DNA from: Bdellovibrio sp.
GTDB lineage: Bacteria; Bdellovibrionota; Bdellovibrionia; Bdellovibrionales; Bdellovibrionaceae
Direction of reading: 5' to 3'
NCBI GenBank assembly: GCA_003176075.1
Contig: PSRN01000037.1
Span: forward strand, 1 to 18,770
Length of the DNA: 18,770 nt
The notes below the pieces were generated by a model. The model made no database searches. It saw only the letters and a list, made by a program, of their open reading frames with translations, and was not told the origin of the DNA. The position numbers were made by a program, and so were the translations under genes. Every line of letters begins with the position of its first letter. Position 1 is the stretch's first letter. This document shows, one piece after another, positions 1 to 6,647 of the stretch.

Positions 1-61
1 GTCCAAGTCGGTGCCTTCAGCGTGGGCGGCAAAGCCGCCACGGGTGTTAACTCCGCAGACG
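1..61 (+). repeat. Nested palindromic repeat: type 2 inside type 1
   Basis: Bases 3-18 (CCAAGTCGGTGCCTTC) and 51-61 (CTCCGCAGACG) match the two halves of the type 1 repeat found at 3301-3333 and 10369-10430. Bases 19-49 match the type 2 repeat at 15323-15353 at 30 of 31 positions. The type 2 part holds the hairpin GGCGGC-AAA-GCCGCC (25-39). The type 2 copy replaces about 5 bases of the type 1 loop, a net gain of about 27 bases that keeps the frame. Confidence 0.8.
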
Positions 62-973
62 TTCGCAGGGGAAAATTTCCTTCGCTTCTACGTTTTTCCA
101 ACCCGACCTTTTCCTATAATATGGGAAAATCCAAGGAAGCTGATTAACAGTTTAGGTAACGCGGTTCTCAATAACAATCCGCACTCCATCGGCCATGTCA
201 GCACCGAGATCCATTGTTCCAACGAACACGAAATCACCGGCGCGGTCAGTTCCGAACAAGATTTCAGCGCCGACCTGATGATCAACGAGGCCGTCGGCTT
301 TTCGATCTTGGAGATGGCCTGGCCGGGCCGACTGGAAAAAGAAGAAGAGGTCCTGAAATCCGCCACCAAGGCCGCCAAGAAAAAAGACGCCCTCAGCATC
401 GCCACCTTCGTGCTGTCGGAACCCAGTTGCCGGCGGATGCTGGACTTTGTGAAAGCTTACCGCGAGGACTCTTATCCGAAGTACTACGGCTTTTCTCCCC
501 GCCCGCGGCGGCACGAGGGTTCAGGCTGCACCGCCTTCGCGGCCACTCTTCTGGATATCGCCGGGCTGCTACATGAAGAGTTTCAACAGGCATGGCTCAG
601 CGATGTTCGCATTCCATTTTCGCTGATGCCCACCCATAATGGCGGGCGCCGGTACACCGTCGAGGAAGCCCTCAAACATCCGGACTCGGCGATTTGGGCT
701 CCGCCCTTGGCTCGCCATATGAATTTTATCTTCTTCGATCCCGATCGCATTCACGCTTGGGTCCTCGATCAAATTTCCCGGCGCCCGGAGCAGCAGGAAT
801 CTCTTTCTGAATGGCCGGGGATTCCGGCCCTCCGCCTGGAAATGACCCAGTTTCCGACGCCCGACGAACCACTCTTTAACGGCACCCCCGATCTGGTGAA
901 AGACGAATTCGGCGCCTGGGTGCGGAGCGAGACGGTTTCACCCCGCGATTCTTTTGAGCTGCTCCCGTGGTGA
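2..973 (+). CDS. Protein of unknown function, 5' end outside window
   Basis: The reading frame is open from the first bases to a TGA at 971-973, so the gene is partial at its 5' end. The internal ATG at 11 lies in repeat-derived sequence and is unlikely to be the true start. I do not recognise the family. Visible are a GHVSTEI segment about 60 residues in from the ATG at 11 and, about 120 residues later, GSGCTAFAATLL. A histidine followed by a cysteine in that order recalls circularly permuted papain-like (NlpC/P60, YiiX or DUF4105) hydrolases, but this is inference with low confidence. The first 60 bases are a nested palindromic repeat. In the frame used by other copies that repeat reads VQVGAFSVGG, which is frame 1 here, whereas the body of the gene is in frame 2. 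A frameshift between about 60 and 150 is therefore possible. It is convergent with the metallophosphoesterase gene. Confidence 0.7.
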   Translation, partial: SKSVPSAWAAKPPRVLTPQTFAGENFLRFYVFPTRPFPIIWENPRKLINSLGNAVLNNNPHSIGHVSTEIHCSNEHEITGAVSSEQDFSADLMINEAVGFSILEMAWPGRLEKEEEVLKSATKAAKKKDALSIATFVLSEPSCRRMLDFVKAYREDSYPKYYGFSPRPRRHEGSGCTAFAATLLDIAGLLHEEFQQAWLSDVRIPFSLMPTHNGGRRYTVEEALKHPDSAIWAPPLARHMNFIFFDPDRIHAWVLDQISRRPEQQESLSEWPGIPALRLEMTQFPTPDEPLFNGTPDLVKDEFGAWVRSETVSPRDSFELLPW

Positions 974-989
974 GGAGCCGCCACGGGTG
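964..989. repeat. Partial type 2 palindromic repeat at a gene end
   Basis: GCCGCCACGGGTG (977-989) is identical to 15338-15350 of the type 2 repeat. CCCGTGG (964-970) and CCACGGG (981-987) form a 7-bp hairpin that spans the stop codon of the upstream gene. It lies between two convergent genes, so it could act as an RNA 3'-end hairpin, but no U-tract follows. Confidence 0.5.
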
Positions 990-1028
990 AGGGGGACGGC
1001 AGAGCAGGTGAAGAGACGCTGGCTGGGA

Positions 1029-3440
1029 CTATCGTCCAAACAGCTCGCGAAGTTTTGCCCTGATCTCGTCGCCCCGCTCTTCCTGATTCAACAAATCATT
1101 GTCATTGGGCACAACTCGCAGCCTATCGCTGCCAAAAAAGCGATTCGGCGGCAAGACCTCCGCGCCCGGCATTTGACGGAAAGTGCCAGTGATTCTATCC
1201 AGCGTGGCCATTTGCTTGGTTCCATTTTCGTAGATCAAAAAGAATCCTTGCCCCTGACTGCTCGGGCTTCCTTTTGTGTAATCCTGTTCGATACTGGCCG
1301 CGGTGCCAGCGCTGCCCCACTCATGAAACCACAGCATCAGATGGTTGTGGCCGCTCACACCCCCGCGAGCCGCCAGAGCCAAGTCGCGGGGCGTGCCCCG
1401 ACGGCCATTGAACCGTTCATCGCCATGCCGGCTGAGAACGTTCGTCCGGTGCGGCGGTCCCTGCAGCAAGGGATCATCCCGTTTCAAAATGTCGATACGA
1501 TTCGGATCAAGAACTGGAATAATCCGATTCATGATTTCATTGCGCCGGTCAGGCGCGGACACCAGCAATCCTTCCAGATTGCGATTCCTGTTTTTCAGAA
1601 TATACTCCCACACACTGGTCCGATAAAAACTCACGGCCCAGGCCAACTCGTCGATGAATTCGCCATTGAGGATTCGTTGAAACTCGGGGGGTTGTTCCAA
1701 AAGCCGGTGCAACCATTCGTCATGATTTCCTTCTTTCAATTTGAAGCGCGCATTCGGAAAGCGCGCCAAAATGGCGTTGATAAATTGAATCACGCCATTG
1801 ACCTCATCTTGAAGATTCATGGACCCTTCGCGGAATTGCTTATTCAGCTTGAGAATCTTCCCCAAATCCCAGTGTCTGGCCGAGGTGCCGTCAAAGAGAT
1901 CGCCGGTGATGACGTAAAATTCATGATCCGCAGGGATTCCCAGCCCGTTGATCCAAGCGTGAAGGAATTTTTGATCGGCTACGTGGACGTGGGGATCACC
2001 TACAAAAACATACTTGGGCCAGATTTCACGGCGCTCAAAGCGCCATTGGTTCGCATTGTCGATGCGATGAATGTAGCCTTGACCCCAATCGATAAACCCA
2101 CGGGTGCCATTCACTTGACTGTCGTCAAAATAGGAAATCGGCCGGACGTGCCAGGCGTTTTGCACGCCATCGGAATCCATGTCTCCACCGGCATTTCCTT
2201 TTTCCACCACGACGGCTCGGAGCTTGTGAAAACCCTTGGCCGTTTCCGCCTTCGTCCCCTGGCTGATGGCCGAGAAAAGAGCCCGTGGTTCATTGAGACT
2301 TCCGGTCGATACAAAGGTCGTCGGCGAAAAGGTATTCACATCGGTGGGAACCGAAGCGATCATGGTATGGGGATTAAAAACAATCACCGTCTGTCCGATC
2401 TGGAAGCTTCCCGGCTTTATCGCCGCCTGCAGCGGATTCTCGGTGCGGGGGTTGAGGGGGAGATTCCAGATTTTCAAGAAGCGATTTTCAAGAGTGTGGG
2501 TGACGAGATGAACTCGCGGGTGGTTCAGCAGAATCTCCGGCAGTTCTCCCCAGATATTTTGTGTCGCCCCGATCAGAAGAACATAATTCCGCTCTTCGAC
2601 ATAGGACAAAAGTTCCTCCACAAAAAAGGGCTCGTAAGGGAGGCCAGCCGTCCATGACACCGCCACGAACCCTCGGGACTCCTCCACCGCTTGCAAGGTC
2701 TTTTCCGCCCGCTTCACATTGATCAGGTTCTTGTCCATGAAAGTCCGGAATGTTGACGGATAGTCCAGCCGGGCCATCTCTTGCAGCTGGTCGAGACCCC
2801 CTGGAAACAGCACGTCGGATGAGTCGGCAGGAGTATTTTCCGCCGGCATCCCCAAGAGGATTCGCAACTGGTCCTCGCCAAATTCGCCCTTTAAATAATC
2901 GGCCAGAAGATAGGGACCCGGCGCCGTCTTTCTTGTCAACAGGGTCAGCAAGATCAACGGCAGCGAAGGCGCGCGTGGAACGACCCTGTCCCGGGGTTGC
3001 AGCGCCGTTTGCCGAACCGCTGCCGCGTAGATCGCGGCGAGTTGCCGCCTGAGCCTTTGGTATCTCTCGGGATAGCGCGTGCGAAAATCCCCCATTAGAT
3101 CCGCATCGGAAAAGTCAGGAATTATCATTGCTTCTTCATCGTCTGGATTCTTGGGCTTCGGCAGGACCTCCATCAGGATTTGTTCGCGAACCGCCGGCGA
3201 AGGCCAGCGCAAATGGAGGGTAAAGTGGCCAATCAACTTTTTCAAATAGCGGTCATAAATCGCACCATCGTAGGACTTTTTGCGGGCTGGACGCTCCTCC
3301 ACCACTGCGGAGGTGTCGAAGGCACCGACTTGGAGTCCGGGGTCATGCACCTTGGCGCACGTGGCAGCGCTGGCGGCCGTGGCGGAGAAAAACAGGAACA
3401 ACATACAAGACAGTCGAGTCACGCGATGAAGGTGAATCAT
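1029..3440 (-). CDS. Exported metallophosphoesterase, large
   Basis: This 803-residue protein has a signal peptide (about residues 1-25, cleavage near ASA-AT). It carries a full calcineurin-like metallophosphoesterase motif set in the C-terminal half: GDPHVH (481-486), GDLFDG (513-518), GNHDEW (571-576), HGDE (672-675) and GHNH (697-700). These residues normally bind two metal ions and hydrolyse phosphomono- or diesters. The long N-terminal part (about 60-470) is not a family I can name. The order (alpha/beta-like region, then the catalytic domain) recalls metallophosphoesterases encoded by some phages; this is from memory and uncertain. A DxDxDG stretch at 420-425 could bind calcium. Residues 36-47 (LQVGAFDTSAVV), just after the signal peptide, are encoded by a palindromic repeat. 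The ATG directly abuts the TAA of the upstream HAD gene, with GAGGTGA inside that gene as ribosome-binding site, so the two are probably translationally coupled. The substrate is unknown. Confidence 0.88.
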   Translation of the reverse strand: MIHLHRVTRLSCMLFLFFSATAASAATCAKVHDPGLQVGAFDTSAVVEERPARKKSYDGAIYDRYLKKLIGHFTLHLRWPSPAVREQILMEVLPKPKNPDDEEAMIIPDFSDADLMGDFRTRYPERYQRLRRQLAAIYAAAVRQTALQPRDRVVPRAPSLPLILLTLLTRKTAPGPYLLADYLKGEFGEDQLRILLGMPAENTPADSSDVLFPGGLDQLQEMARLDYPSTFRTFMDKNLINVKRAEKTLQAVEESRGFVAVSWTAGLPYEPFFVEELLSYVEERNYVLLIGATQNIWGELPEILLNHPRVHLVTHTLENRFLKIWNLPLNPRTENPLQAAIKPGSFQIGQTVIVFNPHTMIASVPTDVNTFSPTTFVSTGSLNEPRALFSAISQGTKAETAKGFHKLRAVVVEKGNAGGDMDSDGVQNAWHVRPISYFDDSQVNGTRGFIDWGQGYIHRIDNANQWRFERREIWPKYVFVGDPHVHVADQKFLHAWINGLGIPADHEFYVITGDLFDGTSARHWDLGKILKLNKQFREGSMNLQDEVNGVIQFINAILARFPNARFKLKEGNHDEWLHRLLEQPPEFQRILNGEFIDELAWAVSFYRTSVWEYILKNRNRNLEGLLVSAPDRRNEIMNRIIPVLDPNRIDILKRDDPLLQGPPHRTNVLSRHGDERFNGRRGTPRDLALAARGGVSGHNHLMLWFHEWGSAGTAASIEQDYTKGSPSSQGQGFFLIYENGTKQMATLDRITGTFRQMPGAEVLPPNRFFGSDRLRVVPNDNDLLNQEERGDEIRAKLRELFGR
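3301..3333 (-). repeat. Type 1 palindromic repeat inside a coding region
   Basis: On the minus strand this reads CCAAGTCGGTGCC, then TTCGACACC, then TCCGCAGTGGT. The core is a hairpin of GGTGCC and GACACC around a TTC loop, with one wobble pair. It is translated in frame as LQVGAFDTSAVV, directly after the signal peptide of the metallophosphoesterase. Confidence 0.8.
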
Positions 3441-4598
3441 TTAAATCACCTCGTTCACTTGGTTGCACGAAATGCTCATTCGACGGGGTCGCACGAGCGA
3501 CATGACCCTTTCAGCGGACACAGCTTGTTCGCTTCGTTCCTTGGTGATCAACAGGGCACGGGGTTTCCCGGCGCGTTCAACTTCTTCCTCAGAGCCACAG
3601 TTGGCGAGGAGCATGGCGACCTGGTCTGCCCCACGGCCTCCACTGAGACTGAGTTCCTTTTGCCGAAGAGCCTCAAAAATTCCGGGGATATCTTCGGCCG
3701 TCACCAAAAGGTGACCCGCCTGAGCCAGTGCTCCACTGCCTTCGATCAGGTGGGGTTCTCCCGCAGACCGAACCAAGGACTCAAATCTTTGGCGTAAAAC
3801 CGTTACTTTCTGTTCCGTCAACTCCTCGCCGAAAACGCGGGATTCAGGCGATGACAGTGGGAGAACTGTCGGACGTCGGCCGCCGATTCCGGTGGAATTT
3901 CGAATGTGCCCATCCGCCTTCCACTGATCAAAAAGAGCATAAAAGTCACCGGGATCCTGCCCCCCCGCGGTGAACACGGTCACATCCTGAACTGTCTCTG
4001 GCCGCGCCATGGCTTCGGCGAAGAGTTCAAAGGCCCGGCCCTTCCAGGTGTAGGGAGGGCCCCAGGCTTTCGCCCGCTCGACCGCTTCTTTGTAGAATTT
4101 CAGCAGGTGGTTTTCCTGCGAGGAGCGATAAAACAAGAAAGTCAGATCGAAGAGGCGGAAATATCCCGGAAGAATCAACCGTTCACGTTCAGGATGGAGA
4201 GGATCCGGATTGAGGAGGACGGGCTCGAGGCTCCTCAGCATTCCCTCCCGCGTCCCCCACAGCTGTTGAAACTTCATAAACTCTTCGGAAGAGATTTGGA
4301 GGGCTTCGGGAAGTTCCAGGTCCCACCGCAGGGGCTTGCCCGGGTCATGCCCCAGTCCAAAGCGTTCATTCACATAGGCAATTTGGGCGGGGTCTTTCAA
4401 TTCGACAGGAATGGGTTTTTTTGGACTGGATTGCAAAACAGTGTGGAGCTTGTCGATCCGCTTCATGACCCAAGGAGTGATCCAGCTCGCCGTTGGCCCC
4501 CGGTCATTGACAAGGGTTCCATCAAAATCAAAAAGGTAAACAGTCTTGGCCTGGGCCACTGTGAGCCAGGTCAATCCGAAAAAAATCAAGATCCGCAT
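3441..4598 (-). CDS. Exported HAD-like hydrolase
   Basis: The start chosen is the ATG at 4598, preceded at 4 nt by GGAGGGGG (4603-4610); an ATG 7 codons upstream overlaps this site and is unlikely. The 385-residue product has a short signal peptide (1-17, ending VAQA). HAD motif I follows immediately: FDFDGTLV, with D24 as likely nucleophile and D26 as acid/base. Motif II is probably T210 (VTVFTAGG). K265 and the AED at 301-303 are candidates for motifs III and IV. The helical segment in between may be a cap domain. HAD enzymes are mostly phosphatases; the substrate cannot be read from sequence. It is first in a two-gene operon with the metallophosphoesterase (TAA immediately followed by ATG), which suggests a periplasmic phosphate-removal role. 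Confidence 0.78.
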   Translation of the reverse strand: MRILIFFGLTWLTVAQAKTVYLFDFDGTLVNDRGPTASWITPWVMKRIDKLHTVLQSSPKKPIPVELKDPAQIAYVNERFGLGHDPGKPLRWDLELPEALQISSEEFMKFQQLWGTREGMLRSLEPVLLNPDPLHPERERLILPGYFRLFDLTFLFYRSSQENHLLKFYKEAVERAKAWGPPYTWKGRAFELFAEAMARPETVQDVTVFTAGGQDPGDFYALFDQWKADGHIRNSTGIGGRRPTVLPLSSPESRVFGEELTEQKVTVLRQRFESLVRSAGEPHLIEGSGALAQAGHLLVTAEDIPGIFEALRQKELSLSGGRGADQVAMLLANCGSEEEVERAGKPRALLITKERSEQAVSAERVMSLVRPRRMSISCNQVNEVI

Positions 4599-4602
4599 AT
4601 TT

Positions 4603-4610
4603 CCCCCTCC
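4603..4610 (-). promoter_or_regulatory. Ribosome-binding site fixing the HAD start
   Basis: GGAGGGGG lies 4 nt before the ATG at 4598. It decides between this start and the in-frame ATG 21 nt upstream. Confidence 0.8.
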
Positions 4611-4771
4611 AAAAAGCATTTTCTCGTTTTCTGTTTTTTTCTTTCGACCTTGTCTATTAGCGCGGTGTGGACTTGTCGTGCTTTTTTTGAAAAAAAAGGA
4701 TAATTGCTGAAAAGATAGAAGGACTATCGCATTTCAATTCATAAGTTTTTTTGATGTATACACGCCCGCGT

Positions 4772-4803
4772 TTGGTCGGCTCCTTGGCCGGCTCCTTGGT
4801 CGC
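4772..4803 (+). repeat. 12-bp tandem repeat, about 2.6 copies
   Basis: TTGGTCGGCTCC, TTGGCCGGCTCC and TTGGTCGC follow each other without gaps. The array directly abuts the palindromic repeat that follows. Confidence 0.75.
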
Positions 4804-4804
4804 A

Positions 4805-4862
4805 AGCGTGGGCGGCGACATGCGTGGGCGCCTTCGCCGCCCACGCCGCCGGCGTCCAAGCC
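4805..4862 (+). repeat. Intergenic type 2-related palindromic repeat
   Basis: AGCGTGGGCGGCGA (4805-4818) is identical to the start of the type 2 repeat at 15323. GCGTGGGCGGCG (4806-4817) and CGCCGCCCACGC (4835-4846) are perfect 12-bp inverted repeats. A further GCGTGGGCG (4822-4830) lies between them, so alternative hairpins compete. The right edge, GTCCAAGCC, resembles the start of a type 1 repeat. Confidence 0.75.
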
Positions 4863-4951
4863 TCTTTATCTTGCAAAACAGGGAATTTCCGACTAGGTTC
4901 CGCGCAAATTGCCAAATAATCGCTGAATTAGAGCACAATTCGATCCACGGC

Positions 4952-4973
4952 CAACAACAACTACAACAACAAT
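4952..4973 (+). repeat. CAA-rich tract in the leader of the next gene
   Basis: CAACAACAACTACAACAACAA-type sequence lies about 34 nt before the ATG at 5007. CAA tracts are unstructured and can keep a translation start accessible; that role is inferred here. Confidence 0.55.
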
Positions 4974-5006
4974 GATTCGGTCAGAAGGCAATTTGAGGTC
5001 AGAACC

Positions 5007-5702
5007 ATGAGTCAGAACTTTATGAATAGCGCCTTGCAGAGTCCAATGTTCCGCGCCCTTTTGCCAGTGCTCCTTGCAAGTTCCTTCAGTAGGGCCACTG
5101 GCTCGATAAATACCGCCAAACAATGCAAACCTGAGATTTACATAACGCCGATCAGCCTCTTCACGGGCACGAGTTCCTACACCTCTTTAGAGCGTCTTTG
5201 GAAGTACCATTCTCTGGTGGTGGAGCTCGCGGCGGAGACCTATCCCTTCACCAAACCCTCGACGACGGAACTGGGAAGTGTTGAGTTGGGCAACCTGCAC
5301 CGGAATACATCAAACCGCTTTAATCAAAAGCCATTGAGCGTGCTCCCCACACAGATTGAGGCAGCCAAGGAGATTTTAAGGGAAAATATTGACAATTGGG
5401 TTCTTGAAAATCTGAACGACTTGAGGATCAGTCAATATCTGGATGCGAATGACCAACTTGATCAAGAGAGATTCCCGATTAAATTTTATCTGGACATCAA
5501 GCTGATCGGCGGCTTCCCCTGGAAAGACACGCTTGTTCACTACAAAATCGCCCTCGAGAATTTGCAAAACATGGATCAGACCAGCGATATTGCAAATGCT
5601 TCCAGGCGAGGATCTAAAGCATACCCCAGGGATATTGTCTTTACAGTCCGAATCCAAGCCCTCTGCCCTAAGCAATTGCAATCAGCGGAAAAAGGATTGT
5701 GA
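5007..5702 (+). CDS. Small exported protein of unknown function
   Basis: The 231-residue product has a Sec-type N-terminus (about residues 1-33, hydrophobic core MFRALLPVLLASSF). The mature part is polar with no membrane segment. I do not recognise a family. Two cysteines remain after the signal (in KQCKPE and ALCPKQ), which could form a disulphide bond in the periplasm. The ATG has a weak GAGG ribosome-binding site 9 nt upstream; an ATG 5 codons later has none. The gene is convergent with the DUF218 gene 16 bp downstream. Cellular role unknown. Confidence 0.75.
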   Translation: MSQNFMNSALQSPMFRALLPVLLASSFSRATGSINTAKQCKPEIYITPISLFTGTSSYTSLERLWKYHSLVVELAAETYPFTKPSTTELGSVELGNLHRNTSNRFNQKPLSVLPTQIEAAKEILRENIDNWVLENLNDLRISQYLDANDQLDQERFPIKFYLDIKLIGGFPWKDTLVHYKIALENLQNMDQTSDIANASRRGSKAYPRDIVFTVRIQALCPKQLQSAEKGL

Positions 5703-5718
5703 GAGCAGTGTCGTTCCC

Positions 5719-6519
5719 TCAATTTGAACGGTTGCTTAGGTCTAGGGACCCCTTGCCCTTGGCTTCAGGGGCGCCCTTGGGATTCCATCCCAGAAAATTA
5801 AAAAGATAGAATTGAGCGAGACCCTGATATTCATGCATCACCATGTCCAAAAGCGAGAAATTCTTCGCCAGCGGCAAGAATGAAATCGATGCTTCCCACT
5901 GATCCGCTGGCGCGGGGTGGGCCGCGCAGCCAAAATGAGTAAAGAACAACGAAGCCCGGCGAACATGAAGGTTTGAGCTAACCACCAGAAGGTGATCGAA
6001 GTTCTTGGTCTTGATCAGTTCACAGCTGAATCTGGCGTTTTCAAATGTGTTGCGACTTTTCTCTTCGAGCAAAAAATCATTGGCCGGCAAACCTAAATCC
6101 TGCAATTCGTTGGCCATCATGCGGGCTTCGCTGGTGCCCGTGTGACTGGGATCTCCGCCGCTCAAAATGACCGTGCAACCATCCGCTCCCTGCACATCGT
6201 GCTTGCAGGAGCGATAGAGACGGGCCGCTTCAAAGACGCGCGGGTAGCCCAAGGGCTGGGTGGTGACCTCGCCCTGAGGGGACCAATGAACCGTGCCCAG
6301 GCCAAGAACGATAATGGCATTTTTCTTTTGCCAGATGGGATGGGTCAAATGGTGGGAAGTCTGAAGCTGCGCCAGACCCCAATCCGGCAGAAATCCACAT
6401 CCCACCGTTACGAAAATCAAAATCGTCAGCAGCATCAACCCCAGACTGAGAGTGTAATCACGAAACCAAAGGGTCACCGCGGAAACCAAAAGTAAGACGA
6501 GAACAATTCCTATCACCAT
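5719..6519 (-). CDS. YdcF/ElyC/SanA-type DUF218 membrane protein
   Basis: This is a 266-residue protein with two N-terminal membrane segments (about 2-18 and 24-43) followed by a DUF218 domain. Family hallmarks are visible: NAIIVLG at the first strand, LSGGDPSHTGTSEA, EEKSRNTFENA (the family usually has a D/E-x-x-S-R-x-T-x-E-N stretch here) and VVSSNLHVRRA. ElyC and SanA of E. coli belong to this family and affect envelope and undecaprenyl-carrier metabolism; the catalytic activity is not settled. The two-membrane-segment layout resembles ElyC more than the short SanA form. No good ribosome-binding site precedes the ATG. It is transcribed divergently from the GT22-like glycosyltransferase, whose lipid-linked sugar chemistry would fit an envelope role. 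Confidence 0.88.
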   Translation of the reverse strand: MVIGIVLVLLLVSAVTLWFRDYTLSLGLMLLTILIFVTVGCGFLPDWGLAQLQTSHHLTHPIWQKKNAIIVLGLGTVHWSPQGEVTTQPLGYPRVFEAARLYRSCKHDVQGADGCTVILSGGDPSHTGTSEARMMANELQDLGLPANDFLLEEKSRNTFENARFSCELIKTKNFDHLLVVSSNLHVRRASLFFTHFGCAAHPAPADQWEASISFLPLAKNFSLLDMVMHEYQGLAQFYLFNFLGWNPKGAPEAKGKGSLDLSNRSN

Positions 6520-6567
6520 AGAAGAAGTCTGCTTCTTGATCGTTCCTCTGGCAACTGGTTAGTAGAT

Positions 6568-6596
6568 CCGTGGCGGCAGCTTGGGGGCGAAGCCGC
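6568..6596. repeat. Degenerate type 2-like palindrome
   Basis: CCGTGGCGGC (6568-6577) matches the inverted right half of type 2 (10 of 10). GGCGAAGCCGC (6586-6596) matches its centre (11 of 11). The two pieces are joined in an order not seen in the intact copy, so this may be a decayed or rearranged element. It lies just upstream of, or at the extreme 5' end of, the GT22-like gene. Confidence 0.4.
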
Positions 6597-6647
6597 TGCA
6601 GGGATTGTCTTGCGCGCGAATGCAAATTCATTCATTGTGGATGCGCG

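Larger units (their letters stand above)
4620..5006. other. Divergent intergenic region, repeat-rich
   Basis: No convincing gene is present. It contains a T7-G-A8 inverted tract (4682-4697), a short hairpin GATAG-AAGGA-CTATC near 4714-4728, the palindrome TGTATACA (4755-4762), a 12-bp tandem repeat (4772-4803), a palindromic repeat (4805-4862) and a CAA-rich tract (4952-4973). It separates the HAD operon (-) from the small exported protein (+). I could not identify a convincing sigma70 promoter for either direction. Confidence 0.6.

Noticed and set aside
954..2657. Long plus-strand reading frame of 567 codons
   Set aside because: It lies wholly antisense to the metallophosphoesterase, whose motifs are unmistakable; it has no ribosome-binding site and no recognisable domain.
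4751..4975. 74-codon plus-strand frame through the intergenic repeats
   Set aside because: It is translated mostly from tandem and palindromic repeats, has no ribosome-binding site and ends in a CAA-derived glutamine run.
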